64,000 bases of DNA from Xanthomonas massiliensis (GCF_900018785.1 NZ_FCOY01000006.1:744001-808000), one strand, 5' to 3'. Counted from the stretch's first letter, positions 38,539 to 45,496 are shown. Made by a program: numbers and translations. The notes: generated by a model not told the origin, from the sequence alone.

Positions 38539-38566
38539 CCTGTGCAGGAACCGCTGGGTCATTACA

Positions 38567-38695
38567 GAAGGGGCCTGCATAGGCCTTCGGGCCGTGGATC
38601 CGCTCCAAGGTCCAGTCGTTGTACGGTGCCGGCTCCCACAACGGATGCAGCACGCCGTCGAAGTCGAGGAACAGCGTTAGGTCAGCGGCCGTCAT
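38567..38695 (-). pseudogene. HAD-family hydrolase gene, cut off by the IS
   Basis: From ATG 38695 the frame reads MTAADLTLFLDFDGVLHPLW, with the HAD nucleophile motif DFDGV, then APYNDWTLERIHGPKAYAG, and runs into the IS right end at 38566. Only about 43 residues survive. The start resembles the HAD domain of the 'Swiss Army Knife' RNA-repair type (PF18143), which is a guess from the LDFDGVLHP pattern. Overlaps the exonuclease stop by four bases. Confidence 0.65.
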
Positions 38696-39213
38696 GGTGT
38701 CTTCTCCAATTCCGTCACGAACACCCACCGCAACGCCTCGGCATCGACGCTGGCGTCATGGCGACGCCGCGCCTGATCAGGATGCTCACGGAAATAGGCT
38801 TCGATCCGGTCGCGCACGCCCTCGTCCTGGATCAAGATCGTTGTCACGAAGGGGGCAAGCCCGAGCTTGTCGATGACGTTCGCCGGAAGGTCGAAACCAG
38901 CCAAGGCACGATCGAACAGAATGCCATCGGTGGCATGGTCAAACAGCACCATCGGTGTATCGAAACGGGCCAGGAAGGCGCGCAGGGCGCGTGTGAAGTC
39001 TGCCTTCTGTCGGGTGGCGTAGCCGTGCTGCAGGAGCGGGTATACGACGGCGCGCACCCAATCTGTTGGATGCCTCGGAAGCGGATCCACTTCGCTGTAG
39101 AAGTGATGTCCTCCATCCTCGCTGACCAACGCTAGGCTGACCAGTTGGTGGCCAGCCTCGTCCGCCCATTCGCAGTCGAGGAAAAGGCGAGTCGAGTGCG
39201 CAATGGCCTTCAT
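38692..39213 (-). CDS. Putative DEDDh 3'-5' exonuclease
   Basis: 173 residues starting at ATG 39213. Acidic motifs fit a DEDDh nuclease: DxE in LFLDCEWAD, Asp in VLFDHATDG, and HDASVD (His plus Asp five residues on). The pattern resembles the Rv2179c-like 3'-5' exoribonuclease family. It overlaps the HAD gene by ATGA, so the two were one translational unit before the IS cut it. A 43-bp palindrome lies about 40 bases upstream. Confidence 0.75.
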   Translation of the reverse strand: MKAIAHSTRLFLDCEWADEAGHQLVSLALVSEDGGHHFYSEVDPLPRHPTDWVRAVVYPLLQHGYATRQKADFTRALRAFLARFDTPMVLFDHATDGILFDRALAGFDLPANVIDKLGLAPFVTTILIQDEGVRDRIEAYFREHPDQARRRHDASVDAEALRWVFVTELEKTP

Positions 39214-39250
39214 GGCAACGAATCTACTTATATCGCCGAAAATTTCCAGT

Positions 39251-39293
39251 GCCGAGTTATCCAACAAATTGGGAGATTGTTGTATAACTCGGC
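39251..39293. repeat. Inverted repeat upstream of the exonuclease gene
   Basis: Arms GCCGAGTTATCCAACAA (39251-39267) and TTGTTGTATAACTCGGC (39277-39293) pair at 16 of 17 positions, loop 9 bases. It could be an operator for the exonuclease/HAD genes or an RNA hairpin. No T run follows on either strand. Confidence 0.6.
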
Positions 39294-39303
39294 GCCCCGA
39301 GCA

Positions 39304-39612
39304 CTACCGGCCAGAACGGGTGCAGTCGTCGCACTCGGCAACAAGCGCGGCAATCGCCGGTGAATCGGCGTCAGGACGCGCCTGTAAGATCGCCTTTACT
39401 TCGACGATCTGTGCATCGCTGGGGATAAGTTCAACCGGGCACTCCCAGAACCAGTCGATGAGGATCGGCGCCAGCCATTCCGACGGCTGCTCCATCACCT
39501 CGCGTCGGGTCGGGACATAGAGGCCAGTCCGGAAGTACGGATTCGAGTCCTGCGCCGAACGGAAGGCGCTGTCGGGCATGCCGAATCGATCATCAATATC
39601 CAGAACTTTCAT
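39304..39612 (-). CDS. Hypothetical protein, 102 residues
   Basis: Reads MKVLDIDDRFGMPDSAFRSA and later APILIDWFWECPVELIPSDAQI. No membrane segment, no recognised motif. It overlaps the preceding 67-residue gene (39609-39812) by ATGA, implying joint translation and perhaps a joint product. Context in the island suggests an accessory role only. Confidence 0.6.
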   Translation of the reverse strand: MKVLDIDDRFGMPDSAFRSAQDSNPYFRTGLYVPTRREVMEQPSEWLAPILIDWFWECPVELIPSDAQIVEVKAILQARPDADSPAIAALVAECDDCTRSGR

Positions 39613-39812
39613 GGCGGCGCTCCAGGCTGGAGGCGCTTGCGCGCGACAAAATCGATCACTTCCGCCGGCTTGTCGCAGGTGTCATCGAAGTCGCGCTCTT
39701 CGACACCGGGCGGAAGTTTGCCGGCAGCATAAATGCCCAATCCACTGGCAATCGCGTCCTCCCATGTGCAGGCATCCGGGGGTGGAGGAAGGCGAAAAGG
39801 AATTGTCGTCAT
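39609..39812 (-). CDS. Hypothetical protein, 67 residues
   Basis: From ATG 39812 (MTTIPFRLPPPPDACTWEDA); an upstream GTG at 39827 would add five residues. Acidic/Pro-rich (GKLPPGVEERDFDDTCDKPA) and ends KRLQPGAPP. Small size and overlap with the 102-residue gene resemble an antitoxin-first gene pair, but nothing in either sequence confirms this. Confidence 0.55.
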   Translation of the reverse strand: MTTIPFRLPPPPDACTWEDAIASGLGIYAAGKLPPGVEERDFDDTCDKPAEVIDFVARKRLQPGAPP

Positions 39813-39845
39813 TGGTTGCTCATTCACTCATTGGCCAACAGATCA

Positions 39846-40235
39846 TCAATGGATGCCGTCCAGTACGAGGACGACGATCCAACCCAGGAATCCGAAGAAC
39901 AGCAGCGCGAAGAAGGCTGCCGCCAGAAGACGGAGGATGACCCTGTGAAAGGTATAGCACGCGCTGAACAGGAAGACGGCGACGACACCATATGCCCACT
40001 TAGCAACCATCGGATGCTCGACGAAGTAGCTCCATTCGCCTAGCCAAACACGCAATCCGCCTACGACGGCAACGGGGATGGCAACACAAAGAGCCAGAAC
40101 GAAGAGCGAGGTGATCCCTTCCGGCGTCAGGCCACGTCCTGCGGCACGTTCCCGGGCAAGGAAATCACGCATTGTTTGGTCGGCCTGGGCCTGAGATCGG
40201 CCAGCGTTGTAACCGGACTGGTAGCGGTCATGCAT
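39846..40235 (-). CDS. Predicted membrane protein
   Basis: 129 residues from ATG 40235 with AGGAG upstream. After a polar, Gln/Arg-rich N-terminus (DRYQSGYNAGRSQAQADQ) come three hydrophobic helices (SLFVLALCVAIPVAVVGGL; WAYGVVAVFLFSACYTF; LAAAFFALLFFGFLGWIVV). Probably cytoplasmic membrane. No family recognised. Confidence 0.65.
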   Translation of the reverse strand: MHDRYQSGYNAGRSQAQADQTMRDFLARERAAGRGLTPEGITSLFVLALCVAIPVAVVGGLRVWLGEWSYFVEHPMVAKWAYGVVAVFLFSACYTFHRVILRLLAAAFFALLFFGFLGWIVVLVLDGIH

Positions 40236-40273
40236 GGTGACTTCTCCTGCCTGTCTTCTTCGATCCTCGATGT

Positions 40274-40699
40274 TCAGCCTTGAGGCTGTCCTGCCGCCTC
40301 GGCCAGCTCTTTCTTCAAGACTTCCCTGATTTTTTCGGGCACATCCGGGCTGTCGATGGAGACACACCGGTCACGCTCGGCATCCTTGTCGCTGCAGAAC
40401 CGGGTCGCGTGCCGCCAATAGATCAGGCTCTGCTCGAACTCCGCGTTTTCCGTGTGCAGGGTGCGTTGCGTGAAGTCATCCATGAGTTCCCGCTGCGTCA
40501 GGAACTGGTTGGCGTGGAGCTTCAAGGCGATGTCGTCGCTTTCCAAGTCGCGTTTGCAGGACTCCACCGAATCGCACTTGACCTTGAACCCGCCTCCGCC
40601 GGTAGGTGCCAGGGGAGATGCCTTCCCGGCATCTGCGCCATTTCCGCAACCGGATATGGCGAAAGCCATCAACACGACGGCAAGTGCACTCGTTCTCAT
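40274..40699 (-). CDS. Putative lipoprotein
   Basis: 141 residues. Signal peptide MRTSALAVVLMAFAISGC with the lipobox I-S-G-C, then a charged, Cys-containing mature part (VKCDSVESCKRDLESD; FCSDKDAERDRCVS). Lipidation at the Cys is predicted. It lies just upstream of the membrane protein gene on the same strand, so the pair may act together at the envelope. Function unknown. Confidence 0.7.
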   Translation of the reverse strand: MRTSALAVVLMAFAISGCGNGADAGKASPLAPTGGGGFKVKCDSVESCKRDLESDDIALKLHANQFLTQRELMDDFTQRTLHTENAEFEQSLIYWRHATRFCSDKDAERDRCVSIDSPDVPEKIREVLKKELAEAAGQPQG

Positions 40700-40895
40700 G
40701 TCGCTGCTTCCTGTCTTGACGAATGAATTCGGAATCCCGCCCTCATGGGCCGGCGAGGTCACCGGCAGACATGTCCTGCCATGCCTTACCTAATGAGTAT
40801 TGATATTCCGAACAATAAGAGTCAAGCACTTCCGCACGACAGAGGTTAAGCCGCTCCATATTTTGGTCGGACTCTCCAGATGGCGGGCCACGACG

Positions 40896-41261
40896 ATGAA
40901 AACCTTTGGTGACAGGCTGCGCGAAGCGCGGATCGCCGCCGGCCTGACCCAAGAGCAGCTCGGCTTCGCCCTGGGCGTCACCAAGTCCTCAGTATCGGCG
41001 TGGGAGAACGGACGGGAAACGCCCGGATTCAAGCTGCTGCCCGAGCTGAGCCGAACCCTGCAACGCTCGCTGGACGAACTGGTCTGCGGAATCGATCCAG
41101 GGGCCGCCAAGCCGGAGGAGGCGACCCCGGAGCTTCGTGCCGGCAATGCCGCCGAACGCACACTGCTGATCCGCTACCGGGGCTTGCCGCCCAAGCGCCG
41201 CGAGGCGGTGTTGGAATTGCTCAAGCCGACACCGTCCGGGACGCCTGACAGCGATCCGTGA
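40896..41261 (+). CDS. XRE-family helix-turn-helix regulator
   Basis: 121 residues. N-terminal XRE domain (FGDRLREARIAAGLTQEQLGFALGVTKSSVSAWENGRETPGF) with a C-terminal region of unknown kind. It is divergent from the lipoprotein gene; the 196-base gap could hold promoters for both. Candidate repressor for island genes. Confidence 0.88.
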   Translation: MKTFGDRLREARIAAGLTQEQLGFALGVTKSSVSAWENGRETPGFKLLPELSRTLQRSLDELVCGIDPGAAKPEEATPELRAGNAAERTLLIRYRGLPPKRREAVLELLKPTPSGTPDSDP

Positions 41262-41305
41262 GCAGGGGCGTAAAGGCGGCCGAGGCCTGATCCAACAGGC
41301 GGAGT

Positions 41306-41329
41306 ATTCGTTGACACGTGTCAACGAAT
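41306..41329. repeat. Perfect 24-bp palindrome between convergent genes
   Basis: Half-site ATTCGTTGACAC (41306-41317) is followed directly by its exact complement. It is flanked by GGCGG and CCGCC, which extend pairing with a 3-base bulge. There is no loop or T run, so a dimeric protein site is more likely than a terminator. It sits between the XRE gene and the zeta-cluster's last gene. Confidence 0.7.
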
Positions 41330-41406
41330 CCGCCCATGGCAGCGATCAAGTAGGGAGAACAGGACTGAACCGCCAAGAGGGCGCGTGAAGCGAAGGGGCC
41401 GGCCGC

Positions 41407-41571
41407 TTACCGGGCAGCGACGGCCTTGGCCTCGACTTGGTTCTGGCGCTCGGTGGCCTTTTTCAGCACGTCGGCATAGACCCGCTTCTTTTCAGCCGCC
41501 GACGCCGTCCGGATGAATTCCGAGAACGGGCTGGACTTGGCGGGCTTGGACGGGAAAAGGCGGGAGAACAT
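41407..41571 (-). CDS. Small 54-residue protein following the zeta toxin gene
   Basis: Too short to stand out, but the sequence is convincing: MFSRLFPSKPAKSSPFSEFI, then RTASAAEKKRVYADVLKKATERQ and a basic tail. It starts nine bases after the zeta-toxin stop with GGGAG before the start. Short proteins of the SPFxEFIRxASxxEKKRVY type recur beside zeta-like kinases. It may be the antitoxin or a partner, although classical epsilon antitoxins are unrelated and precede the toxin. Confidence 0.65.
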   Translation of the reverse strand: MFSRLFPSKPAKSSPFSEFIRTASAAEKKRVYADVLKKATERQNQVEAKAVAAR

Positions 41572-41580
41572 GGGCGCAAT

Positions 41581-42291
41581 TTAAGCCAAACCCAGCAGCC
41601 GCTCAAGTTCTGCCCGACCGACCCGTTCAGGAATGTGCGAGTCGATCCGATCCACCCCCGCCCGGTAGAAGCGGTTGCTGTTGTCGTTGTTCTTCATCAG
41701 CAGGTCCACGTGGATGGCCGGCCCCAAGTCACCCTTGAGCCGGTTGACCACCTCCCGCGCCCCGAAATATTGCTCGATGAAGTTCGCCGGTTCGATCCGC
41801 CGCCCCTCGGCAGCCTCACGGGCCTGCACGAAGCCCCAGGCCAGCAAGGGTTCCTGATAGACATAGAGGATTTGCACGCGACGACCTGCCTCCAGCGACC
41901 GCTCCACGTTCTTGCGCGCCACCTCGTAGCTGGCGAAGGTGCCATCCAACACGAAGCTGAGTCGGCGATGGAAAGCTTGGTCGAGCACGGCGTCCACGAC
42001 ACGAGCGACCGCCCGCTGGAACAGCCAGGCATTGCCGCCGGTGTAATCAGGGAACAACTCGCGCAGCTCGTCCGGGTCGATGCGCAGGATGCGCCACTCA
42101 GGGAATCGCCCGATCAGTTCGATCGACGCCTCGGTCTTGCCGGCGCCGGGCGAACCGGCCATGAACACCGAAACCGGCTCGGCCTCCGGCTGGTAGATCG
42201 CCGGGTCGGTCAGCTCGCGGGCGATCCGCTTGCGGTTGGCCTTGGCATAGGCGATGGCGGCTTCGGCTATCTGGGTTTCGATGAGATCCAT
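41581..42291 (-). CDS. Zeta-toxin-like kinase
   Basis: 236 residues from ATG 42291. Walker A is FMAGSPGAGKTEASIEL; an Asp/Glu pair follows in RIDPDELRELFPDY, and FVLDGTFASYEVA carries the usual second motif. Zeta toxins phosphorylate UDP-N-acetylglucosamine and block wall synthesis; some relatives do not. Alternative starts are TTG 42303 or 42369. It is preceded by the recombinase gene (stop at 42332) and followed by the 54-residue gene. Confidence 0.85.
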   Translation of the reverse strand: MDLIETQIAEAAIAYAKANRKRIARELTDPAIYQPEAEPVSVFMAGSPGAGKTEASIELIGRFPEWRILRIDPDELRELFPDYTGGNAWLFQRAVARVVDAVLDQAFHRRLSFVLDGTFASYEVARKNVERSLEAGRRVQILYVYQEPLLAWGFVQAREAAEGRRIEPANFIEQYFGAREVVNRLKGDLGPAIHVDLLMKNNDNSNRFYRAGVDRIDSHIPERVGRAELERLLGLA

Positions 42292-42331
42292 GTACTCATT
42301 CAATCCCGGCAGGCCAGGAACAGCAACTTCC

Positions 42332-43315
42332 TCATGTCTTGCCCCGCCTTGGACGGTTGTGATCGTCAAAGGTCTTTGCCTTTTGCCGCACCTTGGCTGC
42401 GAGCTTGGGATCAGGCACCACTTTCACCTTGCCCCGGCCGGCCACCTTGCGAGCATAGTGGACCTGATTGGTTCGATCCGATGCATGCCCCAGAACCGAT
42501 CCGGTTTCCACCGAGACGAAATCCACCGATTTCATGTCAGCTGTAACCTGATGGCGGAAGGTGTAGAAGCAGGGCGTCTTCGCCTTGGTTCCCAAGACCC
42601 GCCGCCCGGCATCCTTGAAGTAAGCCGCAAGCTTTCTGATGATCTTGCCAGCTGGACAATCGGAGGCGAGCGCCGCCAGGTGTTCCGGCCAAGCCATGAC
42701 CAGACGGAACTCCAGCTCGGTCAAGCCGCGCAGGGAAATGGTCCGACGCTCGGCCACGCCCCTGCCATTCGTGTGTTTGGCCGTCCGCACATCGAGATCG
42801 ATACCATCCGATCCGATGGCCGTCACGACCATGTCCTCCAACTCGCAGGGCCGGATACCACACAGATCCAGGATCGTCATCGCCGAAGCGGTTGGATGCG
42901 CCAGGCTGGACTTGGTCGGATTCTCCAGCAGATGGTTCCTGATGCGATCCACGATATCCGCCGACACCGCGCGCATCTTCTGGGATGAGGTACGGGTGGA
43001 TCGCTTGAGTGCCCCGGTCTGGCTTTCCCGTGCAAGCGTGGCCCTCAAATCAAGAACCCAATCACGCCACACCGGATCGGATTGCCGTTCGGCCAAATTC
43101 ATCAAGCACCAGAGGAAGGCCGACCGGTATTTGCGAAAGCTCGAACTGGTGAGCTTCGAGCGGTCGGCGACCAAATCATCAACCATCCTGTGCAACAGAT
43201 CGAAGACATCAGCGTTTGGATAGCGGATAGCAGCCGCTTTCCGACGCCGAATGAAAATGCGCACATAGTCCTTTTGGGTCGCCGTAACTGTGGATGTGGG
43301 TTTCGGAAAGCTCAT
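42332..43315 (-). CDS. Tyrosine-recombinase-like protein next to the zeta toxin
   Basis: About 327 residues from ATG 43315 (MSFPKPTSTVTATQKDYV). Catalytic-like residues: Arg in CGIRPCELEDM, basic stretch GRGVAERRTI, FYTFRHQ (Tyr in place of the first His), GHASD and Tyr in VHYAR. So it resembles the catalytic domain of tyrosine recombinases but is divergent. It is separate from the island integrase. Two palindromes lie just before its start and it ends just before the zeta-toxin start. Confidence 0.75.
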   Translation of the reverse strand: MSFPKPTSTVTATQKDYVRIFIRRRKAAAIRYPNADVFDLLHRMVDDLVADRSKLTSSSFRKYRSAFLWCLMNLAERQSDPVWRDWVLDLRATLARESQTGALKRSTRTSSQKMRAVSADIVDRIRNHLLENPTKSSLAHPTASAMTILDLCGIRPCELEDMVVTAIGSDGIDLDVRTAKHTNGRGVAERRTISLRGLTELEFRLVMAWPEHLAALASDCPAGKIIRKLAAYFKDAGRRVLGTKAKTPCFYTFRHQVTADMKSVDFVSVETGSVLGHASDRTNQVHYARKVAGRGKVKVVPDPKLAAKVRQKAKTFDDHNRPRRGKT

Positions 43316-43329
43316 ATTTGGATTCCGCA

Positions 43330-43376
43330 CGTTACTTGACCACTTGGCTGTGCCCGGCGCAGGTGGTCAAGTAACG
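43330..43376. repeat. Inverted repeat upstream of the recombinase gene
   Basis: Perfect 14-bp arms CGTTACTTGACCAC (43330-43343) and GTGGTCAAGTAACG (43363-43376), 19-base spacer. It begins 14 bases before the recombinase ATG. Candidate recombination or operator site. Confidence 0.7.
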
Positions 43377-43457
43377 CTGCGGAAGGGTGTGGAAACCGGA
43401 GATTTCCTGTCTGGCGACGATGTTGATCTTGTTGGGTTGGCGCGGCCTTCATCCGGT

Positions 43458-43483
43458 GCCGCGTAGTGGCACCACTACGCGGC
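43458..43483. repeat. Second palindrome upstream of the recombinase gene
   Basis: Perfect 12-bp arms GCCGCGTAGTGG (43458-43469) and CCACTACGCGGC (43472-43483), 2-base centre. No T run, so not a normal terminator. Confidence 0.65.
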
Positions 43484-43737
43484 GTCAGGCACACGGATTG
43501 GACAATGAGCCAGGTTGCGCAAATCCTTGTTGCGGGCACCTAAACGCCTCGTCGCTCGCCGAGCGATTGGATGGTGCATTTACCCGGAATTTAGAAGTTT
43601 TATTCCGTATTGCCTTTCCATCTTTGCCATACCCAGTAAGGCAAAGTTTGGCGATGGACGGTTTTTTGGCTTTGGATCCCGGGCGAGGTTGTCTAGCTGG
43701 CAATCATCCGTGTGCTTGCGCAAACAGATGGTCGCGC

Positions 43738-43944
43738 TTATGAATTCCGCGTCATCTGGCGGATTGCTCCAAGTCGCCAGCGAAGATGTCGGGTGAAGTC
43801 TGCGGGAGGCGGTAAGTTGCGAACGGCTCGCTGTTGCACGCTCTTCTTGGCGACCCCAAGCAATTCGGCAACTTCTTCGGCCCCCACAAGAACGTCATCG
43901 TCGAGTCTGGACAGACGCTCAAGCAAATCGTAGTTCCTGTTCAA
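43738..43944 (-). CDS. AlpA-like helix-turn-helix protein
   Basis: 68 residues from TTG 43944, preceded by GGAGG at seven bases. The HTH reads VLVGAEEVAELLGVAKKSVQQRAVRNLPPPADFTRHLRWRLGAIRQM, the DNA-binding fold of AlpA/excisionase proteins. Such proteins often control excision of integrated elements. It is divergent from the 315-residue gene with only 21 bases between starts. Confidence 0.7.
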   Translation of the reverse strand: MNRNYDLLERLSRLDDDVLVGAEEVAELLGVAKKSVQQRAVRNLPPPADFTRHLRWRLGAIRQMTRNS

Positions 43945-43965
43945 TCCTGTTCCTCCGGAGTACCC

Positions 43966-44913
43966 ATGACGCCATTTCACGTACTCGATTCTCTGGCGCA
44001 CGAAGCCCTTTCAGGGGTACAGATAACGTCACCATCCATTCGTGAGGCCTATGGATTGCATCTCGCCTGCCTAGTGCTTGCAGACACCATCAAGAACACT
44101 GATGAACGCGCCCTAGAGCGAACACGGGGTGTCATGCCACTGGTTCAAGGCACATTGCAGGTTCAAGCCATGCTCAGGAACGTATGCCGTGCAGCAGGGG
44201 CGCATGCCAACCCTGCCTGCAAGGTCTGGTTCGGCAGCAACGGAAAAATTGATCGTTTCATCCCATGGAATGAAACCTGCAAGGCGTGCACTGATCGATC
44301 AGCGCCGAGGCAAGTGTTTCTGGCTGCGGCATTTCCGGCCTCACTGAACCTGCAGGGCCTCAGAGCCCGATCCCGGCAACAACCAAGTCTGGTCAAAGTG
44401 GACGAACTCAAGCACTGGACTTCTGGCAGGCGTGCGTTGCCATTCGGTCGCGCCAGAATGATGTTGCGGTCCCTGTTTCGACATGGCTACATCACTTGGG
44501 AGGAATACGATTCAGACCTTTTCATGGTGGAGCAAATGGCCACCTTCCTCCGGCGATTGCGTGCACTGTGCCGGATCCTGGCAAGGAACTGGGCCTTGAT
44601 GAAATCCGACGGAGTTGGCCTTGTTGCAACATGGGTTGGCAACCAGTCGGACTACTCGCTCTTTGATATCGAGGGAGAGGCTAGGGGTAGGATGAATGAA
44701 GAACCGTTCCCTTTTGTCCCTGGGTTCCGGAAGTTCAACATGCTTTTCAACCTGCCATTGGCAAACTCCCTGAAGCTGCAGGGGCGACAGGTGCGAGCCG
44801 AGATCCGGGTTACGCCCTATCCATTGGCCGTGGACGAGCTGTTCGGGACGCGGCTGTCAGATGAGGGGCAATATGCCATTCGCGTCTTCCTCTACCCAAT
44901 GCCAGAGGGCTGA
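43966..44913 (+). CDS. Unknown protein, 315 residues
   Basis: Starts at ATG 43966 with GGAG five bases before it. Opens MTPFHVLDSLAHEALSGVQI, contains NPACKVWFGSNGKID with CKACTDRSAPRQVFLAAAFPAS, and later FVPGFRKFNMLFNLPLANSL. No signal peptide or membrane helix seen and no family recognised. It is the last gene of the island and the only large unknown in it. Position beside attR is typical of cargo or a structural gene. Confidence 0.75.
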   Translation: MTPFHVLDSLAHEALSGVQITSPSIREAYGLHLACLVLADTIKNTDERALERTRGVMPLVQGTLQVQAMLRNVCRAAGAHANPACKVWFGSNGKIDRFIPWNETCKACTDRSAPRQVFLAAAFPASLNLQGLRARSRQQPSLVKVDELKHWTSGRRALPFGRARMMLRSLFRHGYITWEEYDSDLFMVEQMATFLRRLRALCRILARNWALMKSDGVGLVATWVGNQSDYSLFDIEGEARGRMNEEPFPFVPGFRKFNMLFNLPLANSLKLQGRQVRAEIRVTPYPLAVDELFGTRLSDEGQYAIRVFLYPMPEG

Positions 44914-44937
44914 TTCCTGCTGCAATTCTGCTGCAAC
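44914..44937 (+). repeat. Right copy of the 24-bp terminal direct repeat
   Basis: Differs from 34536-34559 at two positions. It immediately follows the 315-residue gene and lies about 105 bases inside the right end, mirroring the left copy. Confidence 0.55.
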
Positions 44938-45042
44938 CAGGATCGAATCAGACGGGTAGTTGATCGAAGATGGTCGAAGGTGATAGCTTTCGAATCAAGG
45001 CGTTAGCAATTTCGCTGCGTCTAACAAGCAGCAGAAACGCGA

Positions 45043-45087
45043 TTGACATGGTAGGGGTCACAGGTTCGATCCCTGTACCGCCCACCA
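45043..45087 (+). repeat. Displaced tRNA-Val 3' half (attR-like)
   Basis: Anticodon loop TTGACAT through GGTAG, a normal T arm (ACAGG-TTCGATC-CCTGT), ACCGCCC, A and CCA. It lacks a 5' half. Joined in silico to 34259-34299 it gives a fully paired tRNA-Val. The terminator at 45112 follows, as expected for the original gene end. Confidence 0.85.
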
Positions 45088-45111
45088 CGAAGTCCACTTC
45101 GTGAAGATGAA

Positions 45112-45135
45112 AAAGCCGGCCTTGTTGCCGGCTTT
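45112..45135 (+). terminator. Rho-independent terminator after the island
   Basis: Stem AAAGCCGGC (45112-45120) with GCCGGCTTT (45127-45135), loop CTTGTT, and further T. Probably the ancestral tRNA-Val terminator, now separated from the promoter by the island. Confidence 0.88.
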
Positions 45136-45440
45136 TTTCGTTTCCAGGCCCACCCGGTAAGAGGGGTTTGACCTGTCTGGCCGGCTCGTCGCATGGACCG
45201 GCCCTGCTGCCGGCTGGCGTCCGGCAGTTGCCGGTCCGTGGACTTCCCGTGGCCGAACGTTTCCGGGGAACTGTCGGTGTCTCGCGGGTCCGCTCCTGCC
45301 GGATGCGGCCTGCCTGGAGATCCGTGCCGGCACCTCGGCCTTCGCCAAGGTTTTGCAGGTGCCGCAACAGAGGGTGGACGGAATCGGATCCGTTCTGCCG
45401 AACGCCGGCGCGCTCCTCGTCGCCGTCCTTCCGGAACGGA

Positions 45441-45465
45441 ACAGGCGGCCATGGGGGCCGCCTGT
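45441..45465 (-). terminator. Hairpin downstream of fadA
   Basis: 10-bp stem ACAGGCGGCC (45441-45450) with GGCCGCCTGT (45456-45465), loop ATGGG, 31 bases beyond the fadA stop. On the reverse strand the sequence after it is TTCCGTTCC, only weakly U-rich. Confidence 0.5.
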
Positions 45466-45496
45466 CCGTGTTTGCCGTGCGGGCGCGAGGAAGGGT

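Larger units (their letters stand above)
37353..38566 (+). mobile_element. Complete IS3-family insertion sequence
   Basis: Ends are inverted repeats: left TGTAATGACCCAGTGATT (from 37353) and the right end, reading inward from 38566, TGTAATGACCCAGCGGTT. Two overlapping genes inside give an OrfAB fusion by frameshift. No target duplication is seen (CGC on the left, GAA on the right), and both flanks are broken genes that do not match each other, so a deletion followed insertion. Confidence 0.9.
34300..45087. mobile_element. Integrated genomic island at the tRNA-Val locus
   Basis: About 10.7 kb lying between a tRNA-Val 5' half and a displaced tRNA 3' half. It is bounded by 45-bp near-repeats (34369-34413 and 45043-45087, two mismatches). 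The integrase gene is next to the left repeat, and a 24-bp direct repeat lies just inside each end. Cargo includes MqsRA, IS elements, DEDDh exonuclease/HAD, XRE, a recombinase/zeta-toxin/54-residue cluster, and several unknown genes. The original left border may be at about 34300 (inside the broken tRNA) or at 34414; see findings. Confidence 0.85.

Noticed and set aside
37353-38566. Target duplication around the IS
   Set aside because: Flanking triplets differ (CGC and GAA).
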